A DNA stretch of 64,000 nt from a bacterium (GCA_016716565.1 JADJWC010000001.1:434001-498000); one strand, 5' to 3'. Shown: positions 1-8,094, counted from the stretch's first letter. Program-made: numbers and translations. The notes: generated by a model from the letters alone, not told the origin.

Positions 1-1
1 T

Positions 2-670
2 GTTGTCCACAGAGTTTTGATGGAAGTCGTTGAAGAACTTGGAATACAGGATAAAACAATCGGCGTTGCACCTGTTGGCTGTTCAGTTTTTGCTTATCAT
101 TATATGAACGTTGATATGCAGGAAGCTGCACATGGAAGAGCAAGTGCAGTTGCTACAGGAATAAAAAGAGTCTTACCTGATCGGTATGTTTTTTCATACC
201 AGGGAGACGGTGATTTAGCTGCAATCGGTACAGCAGAAACAATTCATACCGTTAACAGAGGAGAGAACATTTTAATGGTGTTCATCAACAACGGTATTTA
301 TGGAATGACCGGCGGACAAATGGCTCCAACTTCTTTACTTGGGCAAGTAACTACAACGTCACCATATGGTCGTGATGTTAAAATGGTTGGTCATCCAATA
401 AAAATTGCAGACCTGCTTATTCATTTGCCGGGAGCGTATTATGTCACAAGACAGGCAGTTCATAATCCAAATGCTGTTAGAAAGTTGAAGAAGGCATTTG
501 AGAAATCCTTCCAGTATCAGAAAGAAGGAAAAGGGACCTGTTTTGTTGAAGTAGTTTCAAACTGTCCTTCCGGCTGGAGGATGACACCGGTTGAATCAAT
601 CAAGTATCTTGAGGAGACAATGTTCCCCGCTTATCCGCTTGGTGATTTAAAAGTTCCGGAAAAAGTTTAA
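2..670 (+). CDS. 2-oxoacid:ferredoxin oxidoreductase, beta (TPP-binding) subunit, 5'-truncated by window edge
   Basis: The reading frame is open from base 2, so the N-terminus lies outside the window; the first ATG (17) is internal. The protein carries the thiamine-pyrophosphate binding signature GDGDLAAIG and, further on, NNGIYGMTGGQMAP, both typical of the beta subunit of the 2-oxoacid (pyruvate, 2-ketoisovalerate or 2-oxoglutarate) oxidoreductases. These cytoplasmic enzymes oxidatively decarboxylate a 2-oxoacid to acyl-CoA and reduce ferredoxin. The gamma subunit follows 34 bases downstream, so the two are one operon. Substrate specificity cannot be decided from the sequence; a Vor/Kor-type enzyme is most likely. 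Confidence 0.9.
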   Translation, partial: VVHRVLMEVVEELGIQDKTIGVAPVGCSVFAYHYMNVDMQEAAHGRASAVATGIKRVLPDRYVFSYQGDGDLAAIGTAETIHTVNRGENILMVFINNGIYGMTGGQMAPTSLLGQVTTTSPYGRDVKMVGHPIKIADLLIHLPGAYYVTRQAVHNPNAVRKLKKAFEKSFQYQKEGKGTCFVEVVSNCPSGWRMTPVESIKYLEETMFPAYPLGDLKVPEKV

Positions 671-704
671 TAGAATTTCTTGAAGAAAGAATAAGGAATT
701 GAAA

Positions 705-1268
705 ATGCGACAAGAACATGAAATAATCTGTGCTGGTTTCGGAGGACAGGGAGTGCTTTCTATGGGAAGCATAATTGCTTACTCTGGAATGATTGAAGGA
801 AAAGAAGTAAGCTGGATGCCATCTTACGGACCAGAAATGCGGGGTGGAACAGCCAATTGTATCGTTATTGTTTCTGATGCACGAATCAGTTCTCCCATCA
901 TAACAAAATTTGATTCAGCGATTGTACTTAACCAGCCGTCACTCGATAAGTTTGAGAAAGCAGTAAAACCGGGTGGATTACTGCTATATGAACAGTCTAC
1001 GATTATTCATCCCCCAACGAGAGAAGATATTGATGTTGTAGGTATTTCTGCAATTGAAGAAGCAGATAAGCTAAAAGCAAAACAGGTGGCTAATATGATC
1101 ATGGTCGGTGCGTTTCTTGAAAAAAGACCGATCGTAAAAATAGAAACAATCGTCAGTGCTCTTAAAAAGGCATTGCCGGAACACAGGCATCATCTGATTC
1201 CTGTAAACGAACAGGCTCTTAAAAGAGGGAAAGAGCTGGTTCACCTAAATGAAAAAGTAACAGCATAA
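705..1268 (+). CDS. 2-oxoacid:ferredoxin oxidoreductase, gamma subunit
   Basis: The protein (about 187 aa) begins with an AGFGGQGV motif and continues with SYGPEMRGGTANC, the hallmark of the pyruvate/ketoacid oxidoreductase catalytic gamma domain. It pairs with the TPP subunit upstream. I place the start at the second ATG because AAGGA (694-698) is 6 bases before it, whereas the ATG at 699 directly abuts that ribosome-binding site. A small helical protein gene follows 19 bases later and is probably co-transcribed. Confidence 0.9.
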   Translation: MRQEHEIICAGFGGQGVLSMGSIIAYSGMIEGKEVSWMPSYGPEMRGGTANCIVIVSDARISSPIITKFDSAIVLNQPSLDKFEKAVKPGGLLLYEQSTIIHPPTREDIDVVGISAIEEADKLKAKQVANMIMVGAFLEKRPIVKIETIVSALKKALPEHRHHLIPVNEQALKRGKELVHLNEKVTA

Positions 1269-1287
1269 AAAAACCTGAGGAATAACA

Positions 1288-1557
1288 ATGTCAGACCCCG
1301 GAATAAACTGTCAGCATGCATGTAAAAACACCTGTGCGAGCCTTAACGAAGCTCTGCGTAAGGAAACAGCCATCGTAAAGTACTATGAAAGTGTGCTTGC
1401 CGAATGTAATATGCCGGAAGTAAAAACTTTTATGGATGAACTTATTGAAGAAAAGCGCAAAGTTATTCTTCGACTTATTCAGAAGCTGAATGAAATTCAC
1501 GTCCGTTCGCAGGCAATTGATGGTATTACATCGAGTTTTAATAATATTGATGGATAA
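1288..1557 (+). CDS. small Cys-rich helical protein of unknown function
   Basis: An 89-aa protein with a good GAGGA ribosome-binding site. Its N-terminus has three cysteines and two histidine-adjacent positions (CQHACKNTC), a possible metal or cluster ligand set. The rest is predicted as two charged amphipathic helices, resembling a ferritin-like hairpin. It lies directly behind the oxidoreductase subunits and may be an accessory to that complex, but this is inferred from position only. I do not recognise a named family. Confidence 0.65.
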   Translation: MSDPGINCQHACKNTCASLNEALRKETAIVKYYESVLAECNMPEVKTFMDELIEEKRKVILRLIQKLNEIHVRSQAIDGITSSFNNIDG

Positions 1558-1563
1558 ATGATA

Positions 1564-1580
1564 CTTGCCTGCTGCAAGCA
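1564..1580. repeat. short interspersed palindromic repeat, copy 1
   Basis: The 17-base string CTTGCCTGCTGCAAGCA occurs here and, in reverse orientation, at 26167-26183 inside the MITE-like element. It is itself nearly palindromic. Two copies of such a sequence in 64 kb point to a dispersed repeat family in this genome. Confidence 0.5.
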
Positions 1581-1659
1581 AGTTCGATTGACATCGCAGG
1601 TATTAATGGTTATATTTGCCACCCAAAATTGAAATAGAAAAAGCTAGTTCTTATTAGAA

Positions 1660-1777
1660 ATTATATCGCGGGCCCGTCATTAAAGCAAGTTTTAATGCCG
1701 AGATAAAGTGGAACAATTGGAAAGCGAGTCGGGTTTATCCCGCCGAAATGAAATGAAGGCGGACTCATAACCCGAAG
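1660..1777 (+). pseudogene. degenerate copy of the initiator tRNA 5' half
   Basis: The segment starts with ATTATATCGCGGG, the same leader and acceptor start found at the intact tRNA (1790 on). After an inserted hairpin-like stretch it continues with GTGGAACAATTGG, close to the tRNA D-arm GTGGAGCAATTGG, then GAGTCGGG and, after a second insert containing CCGCC/GGCGG arms, ACTCATAACCCGAAG of the anticodon arm. This is a scrambled duplicate of the tRNA broken by palindrome-bearing inserts. No T-arm or functional fold is left. Confidence 0.6.
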
Positions 1778-1798
1778 TAAAAATTAAAAATATTATAT

Positions 1799-1872
<74 letters not shown>

Positions 1873-1879
1873 TAGATAA

Positions 1880-1915
1880 GGTTGAAAATGAAATGTTTTC
1901 AACCTTTTTTGTTTT
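1880..1915 (+). terminator. tRNA terminator (copy A)
   Basis: Inverted arms GGTTGAAAA and TTTTCAACC with a short loop are followed by a T-run. The same terminator, with 45 identical bases (1875-1919 and 18486-18530), is found on the far side of the element and its neighbouring scars. Confidence 0.85.
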
Positions 1916-1932
1916 AAAGCCAGCCAGTTACT

Positions 1933-1986
1933 TAGTCAGAAATTAACAGATTTCTGACTAATCTATCAGAAATTTAGTCAGAAATT
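1933..1986. promoter_or_regulatory. candidate recombinase arm sites, left end of element
   Basis: An inverted repeat with 11-base arms TAGTCAGAAAT (1933-1943) and ATTTCTGACTA (1950-1960) is followed by a tandem TCAGAAATTTAGTCAGAAATT (1966-1986). A matching TCAGAAATTAAGTCAGAA lies near the right end (17937-17954). Shared short repeats inside both ends are what arm-type sites for an integrase or excisionase look like. The role is inferred. Confidence 0.5.
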
Positions 1987-2036
1987 TTCTCACCACTGAC
2001 CACGCTCTGAATGAATGACTTTTGAAAGGAGTTTCA

Positions 2037-3050
2037 ATGCAAAAGTTGTTCATCTCAAAACATAAAAATGGTTACTACTATATCTATTACATTGATCTCA
2101 ATGGTAAAAGAAAAAGCATAACCACAAAGACCAAAGTAAAATCAGAAGCATTAAAAGCATTATCAAACTTTGATAAGATGATCAGCAACAAGAAAAATAT
2201 TGTTGCTAATGATTTGACGCTCAAACAATTCCGATGGAAATTTCTCAAACACTCCGAAAGCTATCACTCTTGGAAGACCACACTAGATTACAAAAGCACA
2301 TTCAATGAAATGGAAGAATACTTTGGCAATATTTTGCTTACTGAATTTACACAGCGAAGTATTGAAGAGTTTATTCAAATGAAAATTAGAAAGAGATCTT
2401 TGCATACAGGAAGAAGACATTTAATAAATATTAAAGCAATGTTCAGCAAAGCAGTTGCATATGGTTTTCTTGAAAGTAATCCAGCGAAGAACATTAAAAG
2501 AATTAAACCACCAGAAAGACTACCATTGTTTTTTACTCGAGAAGAATTTGATTCACTGCTAAAAGTAATTGATAATCAGGACTGGAAGGATCTGGTTGAG
2601 TTTGCTGTGAACACTGGCTTGCGCCAAATGGAAATTCTGAATCTGCACAAACGACAGTTTAATAAGCAAGATCGTTTGATAATTCTGGATAATCATTATC
2701 ACACAACAAAGTCCAGGAAGATTCGCAATATGCCAATGAATAATAAAGCGTTTGAGATTGTATCTAGAAGAGTTGATAATGCTAAAAGCGAATTGATCTT
2801 TACATTAAAAGGAGAGAGAATTTTACAGGATAATTTGCAAGACAAATTTCGAAAATATGTTGAAGCGGCTGAATTAAATACTAAACTTACTTTTCATTGT
2901 CTGAGACATACTTTCGCATCTTGGCTTGTGCAAAAAGGAGTTTCAATTTATGAAGTTAGCAAACTCTTGGGACACGCGGATATTAAAACCACACAGATCT
3001 ATGCACATTTAAGAAGTGATGACCTACGAAGAGCTGTAGATCTCTTATAG
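2037..3050 (+). CDS. tyrosine recombinase (integrase) of the element
   Basis: A 337-aa phage-type integrase. The N-terminal 55 residues are a beta-rich arm-binding domain, followed by a helical core-binding domain (about 60-155) and the catalytic domain. The catalytic set is complete: Arg196 (NTGLRQMEI), His287 and Arg290 (FHCLRHTF), His313 (LLGHAD) and the nucleophile Tyr322 (QIYAHL). The ATG at 2037 is preferred because AAAGGA lies 6 bases upstream. The gene sits just inside attL and is read inward. It should integrate and, with a partner, excise the element at the initiator tRNA. Its 3' end overlaps the convergent thioredoxin-like gene by 6 bases. Confidence 0.93.
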   Translation: MQKLFISKHKNGYYYIYYIDLNGKRKSITTKTKVKSEALKALSNFDKMISNKKNIVANDLTLKQFRWKFLKHSESYHSWKTTLDYKSTFNEMEEYFGNILLTEFTQRSIEEFIQMKIRKRSLHTGRRHLINIKAMFSKAVAYGFLESNPAKNIKRIKPPERLPLFFTREEFDSLLKVIDNQDWKDLVEFAVNTGLRQMEILNLHKRQFNKQDRLIILDNHYHTTKSRKIRNMPMNNKAFEIVSRRVDNAKSELIFTLKGERILQDNLQDKFRKYVEAAELNTKLTFHCLRHTFASWLVQKGVSIYEVSKLLGHADIKTTQIYAHLRSDDLRRAVDLL

Positions 3051-3356
3051 TAATTTCTCTATTCGCTTTCTGATATCTTCTATTGTTGGTAATCCTTTCG
3101 GATAGTATCGACAGCTCAAAGAAATTGAAGAGGGTTCTTCCTGCATTTCGAAATCTTCACCATTTATAAGAAGTGTAGGAGAGCCTCTGAATTTTAACTT
3201 TTCTGCTAATTCATTAGTCTCAATGAGAATTTCTTTATAGTCGACTTTATCTTCTATATCAGCAATTGCAATTTTTACTCTTTGTATCATTTCAGATGAA
3301 TGAGGACAGCCGTTAAAATACTGAATGTGGACTGATAGTTTTTTTGAAGTGATCAT
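3045..3356 (-). CDS. thioredoxin-fold protein with a single N-terminal Cys
   Basis: A 103-aa protein with the pattern of small thioredoxin-like proteins. A beta strand leads into YFNGCPHS at the active-site position, and a cis-Pro loop FRGSPTLLINGEDF follows in the second half. The second cysteine of a CxxC is missing, so a classical disulfide exchange is unlikely; another Cys lies near the C-terminus (SCRYYP). Its gene converges on the integrase with a 6-base overlap of the ends. The relation to the element is unclear; it may be cargo. Confidence 0.75.
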   Translation of the reverse strand: MITSKKLSVHIQYFNGCPHSSEMIQRVKIAIADIEDKVDYKEILIETNELAEKLKFRGSPTLLINGEDFEMQEEPSSISLSCRYYPKGLPTIEDIRKRIEKLL

Positions 3357-3406
3357 TTTAATAAGTATAGAATATAATTATTTGATATTATAAGATAATA
3401 TTTTTC

Positions 3407-3487
3407 AAAGCTGATGCAAGAACGATGCAGATTTATGAACACTTAAGGTGTGATGACATACGGAATGCGGTGGAGAGACTGGATTAG
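3407..3487 (+). pseudogene. remnant of a second integrase C-terminus
   Basis: Translated in this frame the segment reads ADARTMQIYEHLRCDD and on to a TAG stop. It aligns with residues around the catalytic Tyr of the intact integrase (ADIKTTQIYAHLRSDD). Only the last 26 or so residues survive, including the Tyr. It is the tail of another, related recombinase gene, left by an older insertion or by replacement of the integrase. Confidence 0.7.
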
Positions 3488-3788
3488 TCTGGTCTCTCAC
3501 TCGCTTTCAACTAGATATTTCTTAAAGAACTCATACCTGATTATCCTAAATAGTAAAAACACCCCCTCTTTTTTGCAGTTTAGGGATTTATCAGGTCTTC
3601 CGACTTGTTATTGGTGATCAATCAAAAATCAACTCAGACTCGAATTTCCAACTCTCAATATTTTCGACGAAAAATACCCATACTAAAAATATTTTTATTT
3701 TTTTCGATGAAAAACTTGACCGTAATAGGGAAAAAAGTCTATAATAAAGTATGGGGTCAATGATCCTAAAAATTAAGATGGAGGGAAA
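3488..3788. promoter_or_regulatory. promoter region of the replication module with two palindromic operator-like sites
   Basis: This 301-base gap before the DUF5659-like gene holds two palindromes: TTTTCG-A-CGAAAA (3661-3673) and TTTTTC-GAT-GAAAAA (3700-3714). Directly after the second come a TTGACC (3716-3721) and a TATAAT (3740-3745) spaced 18 bases, a plausible sigma-70-type promoter. The two related palindromes at and upstream of the -35 box look like repressor sites. No repressor gene is obvious nearby. Confidence 0.45.
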
Positions 3789-4070
3789 ATGGATACATAT
3801 ACAAACCGCGATTTTTACTGTAGCAGCTATCTTATAGCAGCGGGAATGCAGTTGAAATCTTTCCACAAAACAAACGGCATAACAACTTTCGAATTCGACA
3901 ACTCTGAAAAACTACAAGACTTAGTTCAAGAATATTACAGTATGAATGCTTTCGTAAATGCAATGCAATACGGATCAGCAATCAAGAATCTTAAGAGTGT
4001 CATTCACTCAAATACTTATACAAAACCATTTAATAACAATGAAAGACCAACATTATGCACAAGTAAATGA
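3789..4070 (+). CDS. DUF5659-like small protein
   Basis: A 93-aa protein beginning MDTYTNRDFYCSSYLIAAG, with later KTNGITTFEFDNSEK. This pattern (acid aromatic start, alternating strands, a final helix) is that of the small DUF5659-type proteins encoded in front of primase genes in integrated elements. Function unknown. A GGAGGG ribosome-binding site precedes the ATG. The 3' end overlaps the primase-helicase gene by 32 bases in another frame, so the two are translationally linked. Confidence 0.65.
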   Translation: MDTYTNRDFYCSSYLIAAGMQLKSFHKTNGITTFEFDNSEKLQDLVQEYYSMNAFVNAMQYGSAIKNLKSVIHSNTYTKPFNNNERPTLCTSK

Positions 4071-5907
4071 ATTAGATAATATTACGGTATCATATTCACA
4101 CAACACACATAATCCTTACCTTACCCAAACTACCCTGAGAAATATCTTTAACAGAATAAAGGAAGATTCTGAACTTGAAAGAATAGTTAATGCTATTAGA
4201 TCCGAATCTGATAAAGATAAAAGAAGAAAATTAAAAGAAAAAAATCTACCATATTTTGTCCTCGGAACTTTTGAGGGTAATCATCGAAAATCAGATAAAC
4301 TTATCAGCACTCAATTCATATCGATTGATTTTGATGACTTGAATGGGAAAGCTATTGAACTTGATGAAATACTTAAAGCAGATGAAAATGTTTTTGCGTT
4401 TTTCAAATCACCCAGTAATAACAGGAAAGTAATTTATAAACTTAATAAACCGATAACTGACAGGAAAGAATTCAGTCACATCTATACTCATTTCTTAAAT
4501 ATGTTAAATAGCAGATATGGATTCGAAGCTGACAGCCAGACTTCTGATGCAGCCAGGGCTATATTCTTAAGCTATGATCCGGATATTTATGTTAACATTA
4601 ATGCCAGACCTCTTGACACTCAACAGGTTCCCGAACCTATACTCGCAGAGTCATTTGATATAGAACTCAATCCTTCTGAAGATAAAGACTTGTATTATCT
4701 ACCAACAGCGATTGATTTTCTGAAATACGAGAAGCTTAATTATAAAGAGTGGATAATATGTGGTTTAGCCTTGACTCTCCTTGGAGAACACGGGAAAAAA
4801 TATTTTGTTGATTTGAGCATAAACGATTACTACGATGATTCACTCGAAGAGATCCTTGATAAGTATGATAATTTATTGGAAAACTCACAAGGCGAAATTA
4901 CTCTCGCTTCTTTATTTAAGATAGCAAAAGATCACGGTTATGAATATCCAGATTTGGGTTATGAGATTCCCATTCAAGAAATAGACTTTGCTGATGAACT
5001 TATTTCACAATTTGAATTTGATGATAAAAGAGATCCGAATAAGCTACTTGGTCTACCGCTAACTAAATTCAATACATTAGCAAATAATATTGATGGTATT
5101 CAGCCAGGTTTTTATTTTCTTGGTGCTGAATCGAATGTCGGTAAGACAGCACTTCTTACTAATCTTGCTTTAGATGTTCTGGATACAAACTCGGATGCTA
5201 CTGTTCTATATTTCTCACTCGATGATTCAAGATTATATACAACTTACAGATGCCTGAGCATCCTTACAGGTTTTCATATCAACAGCGTTCGTAAACCTAA
5301 TGTAAAGCATACAGATTTTCAGACACTTCAGGCGCAGAGAAATGTATTTCTGAAATATGTGAAGAATGAAAGGCTGATACTTAAGGATCTATCAGAGGTC
5401 TATCATATGGATCATCTGATGAAATTCATCGAGGCTTATCAGGATAGGGAAAACTTAGTTGTGTTTGTCGATGGACTTTATAATATGGAAGTTGATGCAG
5501 GTAAGAATGAAGGAATCAGAGTCCAGAATATAGAGAAGGCTAATAAAATAAAACTGATTACGGATAAATATGGAATACCACTTATCGCAACTGGTGATCT
5601 TCGTAAGAAGTTAAAAGGAGAAAGCAAGAAGACTAAACCAACTATGCACGATCTGATGGAAACAGGTAGATATGCTTACAATGCTAATGTTATTTGGCTT
5701 TTATATCCGTTAGACCATAAAGAGATGAACGAAACTGATATGATTCTTGAACTTGAATTCGCAAAAAACAAGCTGTCAGATTTCAAGGGTATTCAGCATC
5801 TTGATTTCTTTAGATCTACTGGTAAGATGAAAGAAGTAAATGTAAATGTAATTTCAAAGAACAAGGTTCTTATTACAGCCCCAAACAGTGGGGGTGAACT
5901 TGAGTGA
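4039..5907 (+). CDS. primase-helicase (BT4734-like primase domain + DnaB-like ATPase)
   Basis: A 622-aa protein when started at the ATG at 4039; an in-frame ATG at 3958 is possible but overlaps the previous gene deeply. The N-terminal part has ISIDFDDLNG, the acidic metal site of the BT4734/VirE-N archaeo-eukaryotic-type primase, with a later SDAARAIFLSYDPD. Residues about 350-620 form a RecA-like helicase with Walker A GAESNVGKTA and Walker B VVFVDGLYN. This is a self-contained replication protein of mobile elements that primes and unwinds DNA. It is followed by a possible initiator gene with overlapping stop and start. Confidence 0.85.
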   Translation: MKDQHYAQVNELDNITVSYSHNTHNPYLTQTTLRNIFNRIKEDSELERIVNAIRSESDKDKRRKLKEKNLPYFVLGTFEGNHRKSDKLISTQFISIDFDDLNGKAIELDEILKADENVFAFFKSPSNNRKVIYKLNKPITDRKEFSHIYTHFLNMLNSRYGFEADSQTSDAARAIFLSYDPDIYVNINARPLDTQQVPEPILAESFDIELNPSEDKDLYYLPTAIDFLKYEKLNYKEWIICGLALTLLGEHGKKYFVDLSINDYYDDSLEEILDKYDNLLENSQGEITLASLFKIAKDHGYEYPDLGYEIPIQEIDFADELISQFEFDDKRDPNKLLGLPLTKFNTLANNIDGIQPGFYFLGAESNVGKTALLTNLALDVLDTNSDATVLYFSLDDSRLYTTYRCLSILTGFHINSVRKPNVKHTDFQTLQAQRNVFLKYVKNERLILKDLSEVYHMDHLMKFIEAYQDRENLVVFVDGLYNMEVDAGKNEGIRVQNIEKANKIKLITDKYGIPLIATGDLRKKLKGESKKTKPTMHDLMETGRYAYNANVIWLLYPLDHKEMNETDMILELEFAKNKLSDFKGIQHLDFFRSTGKMKEVNVNVISKNKVLITAPNSGGELE

Positions 5908-7004
5908 AAGAATCTGCAATAATTGATCGAACATCACTGGGAGAATTGCTTCCAATATTTATGAACAGAGGAATATTCACAAATTATAAAGCTCTGCCTG
6001 AAAAGGCAGGGCTTATTGATTGTGAGTGTAATAGACTTGGAATCACTGAACTACCACTGGAACGGGAAAGAGAATTGCTTTCAGAAATTGGGATGTATAA
6101 AACAAATAATTATGTTGTTAGAGATTACGGAGACTATGCAATAGCGTTTTGTTCAAAGATGTATATTGATTACCTGGAAGAAACCGAAACAAGAATCGAA
6201 GATGAATTGCTAAGAAATGAATACACTGAGGAAAAAATTCACTCTGCTCTTGAAAAGATTAAACTTTATAAACTCGGGCACAGACTTGCCCTAGTCATAC
6301 TTTGCGAAGCTTATAAGCAGAGAAGATTACAAGGGGTATACATAACTAAACAAAAAATTCTGGATTATCTGGGATATTCTTCTCAAGAGAAACACATTTA
6401 CCAAGATATATCTGATGCGATGTTTTCTCTTGCCTGGCTTACATACCAGATCTTTGAGTACAGGACTAAAATTAAGGTTGAAGAGGAAGCAAAAACTATT
6501 GGCAATTTTATCTACAATATTAGAGAGGATACGAAATCATATACCTTGTCTATTAACTCACTTTTCTTTGGTTGTGTGGAACACTTAATAGTTGATAAGA
6601 AATATTCAAGAGAAGAAAGGAGAGAGCTATTTGCCAGAGGTTTTATTCATTACCCCACTCTACTTTTACAGGCATCCAAAAATTATTCTTCAGCCAGCTA
6701 TCTTCTTAGCAATTTTCTGGTATCAGAAAAGGGAAATCCTCACTTGAATGGAAATGGATTTAAGGTTATTGCATTCAAAGTATCAAGATTTATGGAGGTA
6801 ATGGACATTAAGCACTCCAGAACTGCCAACAGAAAGGCAAGTTTTATGAATGAACTACAAAGTGTGGACATCATTGAAAAGACTAGCCCGACAATCGAAG
6901 AACTTAACAATCTCACTCCTCGGAAGTTGGAGAATCAGATGCTATATATATCTGTGAGTAGCTCGATGAAACATCTTAATCAAAAAATAAAAAGTGCTCT
7001 TTAG
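5904..7004 (+). CDS. possible replication initiator of the element
   Basis: A 366-aa protein I cannot assign by motif. The GTG start overlaps the TGA of the primase-helicase (GAGTGA), indicating coupled translation. The second half (LFARGFIHYPTLLLQ, and GNGFKVIAFKVSRFM) has alternating helices and strands that could be winged-helix folds. The location after the primase and the start of iteron-like repeats within its stop codon suggest a Rep-type initiator acting on those repeats. This is inference from context; the alternative is an unrelated regulator. Confidence 0.5.
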   Translation: MKESAIIDRTSLGELLPIFMNRGIFTNYKALPEKAGLIDCECNRLGITELPLERERELLSEIGMYKTNNYVVRDYGDYAIAFCSKMYIDYLEETETRIEDELLRNEYTEEKIHSALEKIKLYKLGHRLALVILCEAYKQRRLQGVYITKQKILDYLGYSSQEKHIYQDISDAMFSLAWLTYQIFEYRTKIKVEEEAKTIGNFIYNIREDTKSYTLSINSLFFGCVEHLIVDKKYSREERRELFARGFIHYPTLLLQASKNYSSASYLLSNFLVSEKGNPHLNGNGFKVIAFKVSRFMEVMDIKHSRTANRKASFMNELQSVDIIEKTSPTIEELNNLTPRKLENQMLYISVSSSMKHLNQKIKSAL

Positions 7005-7069
7005 GGTGTCAAAATTAGTAAAAAAGTGTTCTTTAGGGTGTCAAATGGTATTCTTTTGGATGCTAAAAT
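6991..7069 (+). repeat. iteron-like direct repeats, candidate replication origin
   Basis: AAAGTGCTCTTTAGGGTGTC (6991-7010, continuing AAAA) and AAAGTGTTCTTTAGGGTGTC (7023-7042, continuing AAAT) differ at one base over the first 23 positions. A third, weaker copy follows (GTATTCTTTTGGATGCTAAAAT, about 7048-7069). The first copy includes the TAG stop of the putative initiator gene. Spaced repeats right behind a candidate Rep gene, in AT-rich DNA, match an iteron origin. Confidence 0.5.
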
Positions 7070-7135
7070 ATTCTGTAAGTCATTGTATTTAAAGGACTTA
7101 AAAATACTAATAGATCTAAAAGATCTTAATAAGTA

Positions 7136-7165
7136 AATCCCACTCTGCTTACGCGGCGTGGGATT
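7136..7165. other. stem-loop at the end of the origin-like region
   Basis: AATCCCAC (7136-7143) and GTGGGATT (7158-7165) are perfect inverted arms around a GC-richer 14-base loop. There is no T-run, so it is not a typical terminator. It could be a single-strand initiation structure, a protein site, or a structured leader for the next gene. Confidence 0.35.
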
Positions 7166-7196
7166 ACCCTTGAAACGAAAATCGAAATATTGCACT

Positions 7197-7637
7197 ATGT
7201 TAAAATATATCTATACCATAGCTACCCTACTCGACTACAAATCAGAAGTAAGAAATAAATATTCACCAGAGACGATTATCTCTGCTTTGTTTAACGGTAA
7301 TCTTACTGAAATGGATTGGATACTAACTCTCTCTGAGCTAGAGTTAGTATACGGATTTGAAATACCAGATGAATTATTCGACCGAACAGATATTACACTT
7401 GGTGAATTTGCTAATGAACTTTCTGAATTACCGGTAATATCAGCAGAAGCATATCCTGAATTTCTGGAAATAAAGTTTCAGGTAATGGATCTCACGAAAA
7501 GGTATATTGAGTTGGAAACTAGAACAGATACAGATTCAATTCGTGAAAAGAAAGAGATAAGTAAAGCATTTGACGAACTTACTATTGAGTTTAATGCTCT
7601 CCTGGAATATGAAAGTAAAAATTATTTAATGAATTAG
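7197..7637 (+). CDS. acyl-carrier-protein-like domain protein lacking the carrier Ser
   Basis: A 146-aa protein from the ATG at 7197; a GTG at 7158 inside the stem-loop is less likely. The middle section TEMDWILTLSELELVYGFEI, then PDELFDRTDITLGEFANEL, has the helix pattern of acyl carrier proteins (DSLxxVELxxxxEExFGIEI, PDE...TVGD). The phosphopantetheine serine is replaced by Trp-Ile. The C-terminal third is a charged helix. A structural rather than acyl-carrying role is likely. Unknown function within the element. Confidence 0.45.
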   Translation: MLKYIYTIATLLDYKSEVRNKYSPETIISALFNGNLTEMDWILTLSELELVYGFEIPDELFDRTDITLGEFANELSELPVISAEAYPEFLEIKFQVMDLTKRYIELETRTDTDSIREKKEISKAFDELTIEFNALLEYESKNYLMN

Positions 7638-7755
7638 ATTCGATCATAATTACACACGCTCTGAATTCAAGAGTTTTTGCCACTTCTTCAGGTTTAAATA
7701 AATAAGATTTTTAATAATTTTAGTTTTCATTTCTTGATTAATTGAAAGGGAACAA

Positions 7756-8094
7756 ATGAAAACTATTAAGAGAACAAGAATCGAGTTATTTATACCGTTC
7801 ATCAGGGGTGGAGTCTCGAAAGAAGTTCTAAATGATTTAATTCAAATTGCTGGTGTATTTTTTAAAGGCTGCACCGTAATAGACAACGTAATTGGATATT
7901 ATAGGTCTGACGAGCCTCTTGCATCAACAAAGGATAGAATAACAATCTTGATATTTGACGTGAAGTATACAATTAAAAAAGATGGAAAGTATATCAAGAA
8001 ACTGATCAAAACCTTTTCAGATTTTATCAATAATCAATTTGGCGAGGATGTCATTTACTATTCCTATTATAGTGTTAATTCACCAAATTTTTAA
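7756..8094 (+). CDS. small protein of unknown function (alpha/beta, DUF3574-like pattern)
   Basis: A 112-aa protein with a clear AAAGGGA ribosome-binding site. The pattern RIELFIPFIRGGVSKEVLND followed by GCTVIDNVIGYYRS and a later strand-helix pair (ITILIFDVKYT) resembles the DUF3574 type of ferredoxin-like small proteins. I rest this on pattern only. It is a single gene between the replication module and the convergent next gene. Confidence 0.5.
   Translation: MKTIKRTRIELFIPFIRGGVSKEVLNDLIQIAGVFFKGCTVIDNVIGYYRSDEPLASTKDRITILIFDVKYTIKKDGKYIKKLIKTFSDFINNQFGEDVIYYSYYSVNSPNF

Noticed and set aside
1291..1581. 96-aa minus-strand open frame
   Set aside because: It is a shadow of the plus-strand 89-aa gene, which has a ribosome-binding site and operon context; the shadow has neither.
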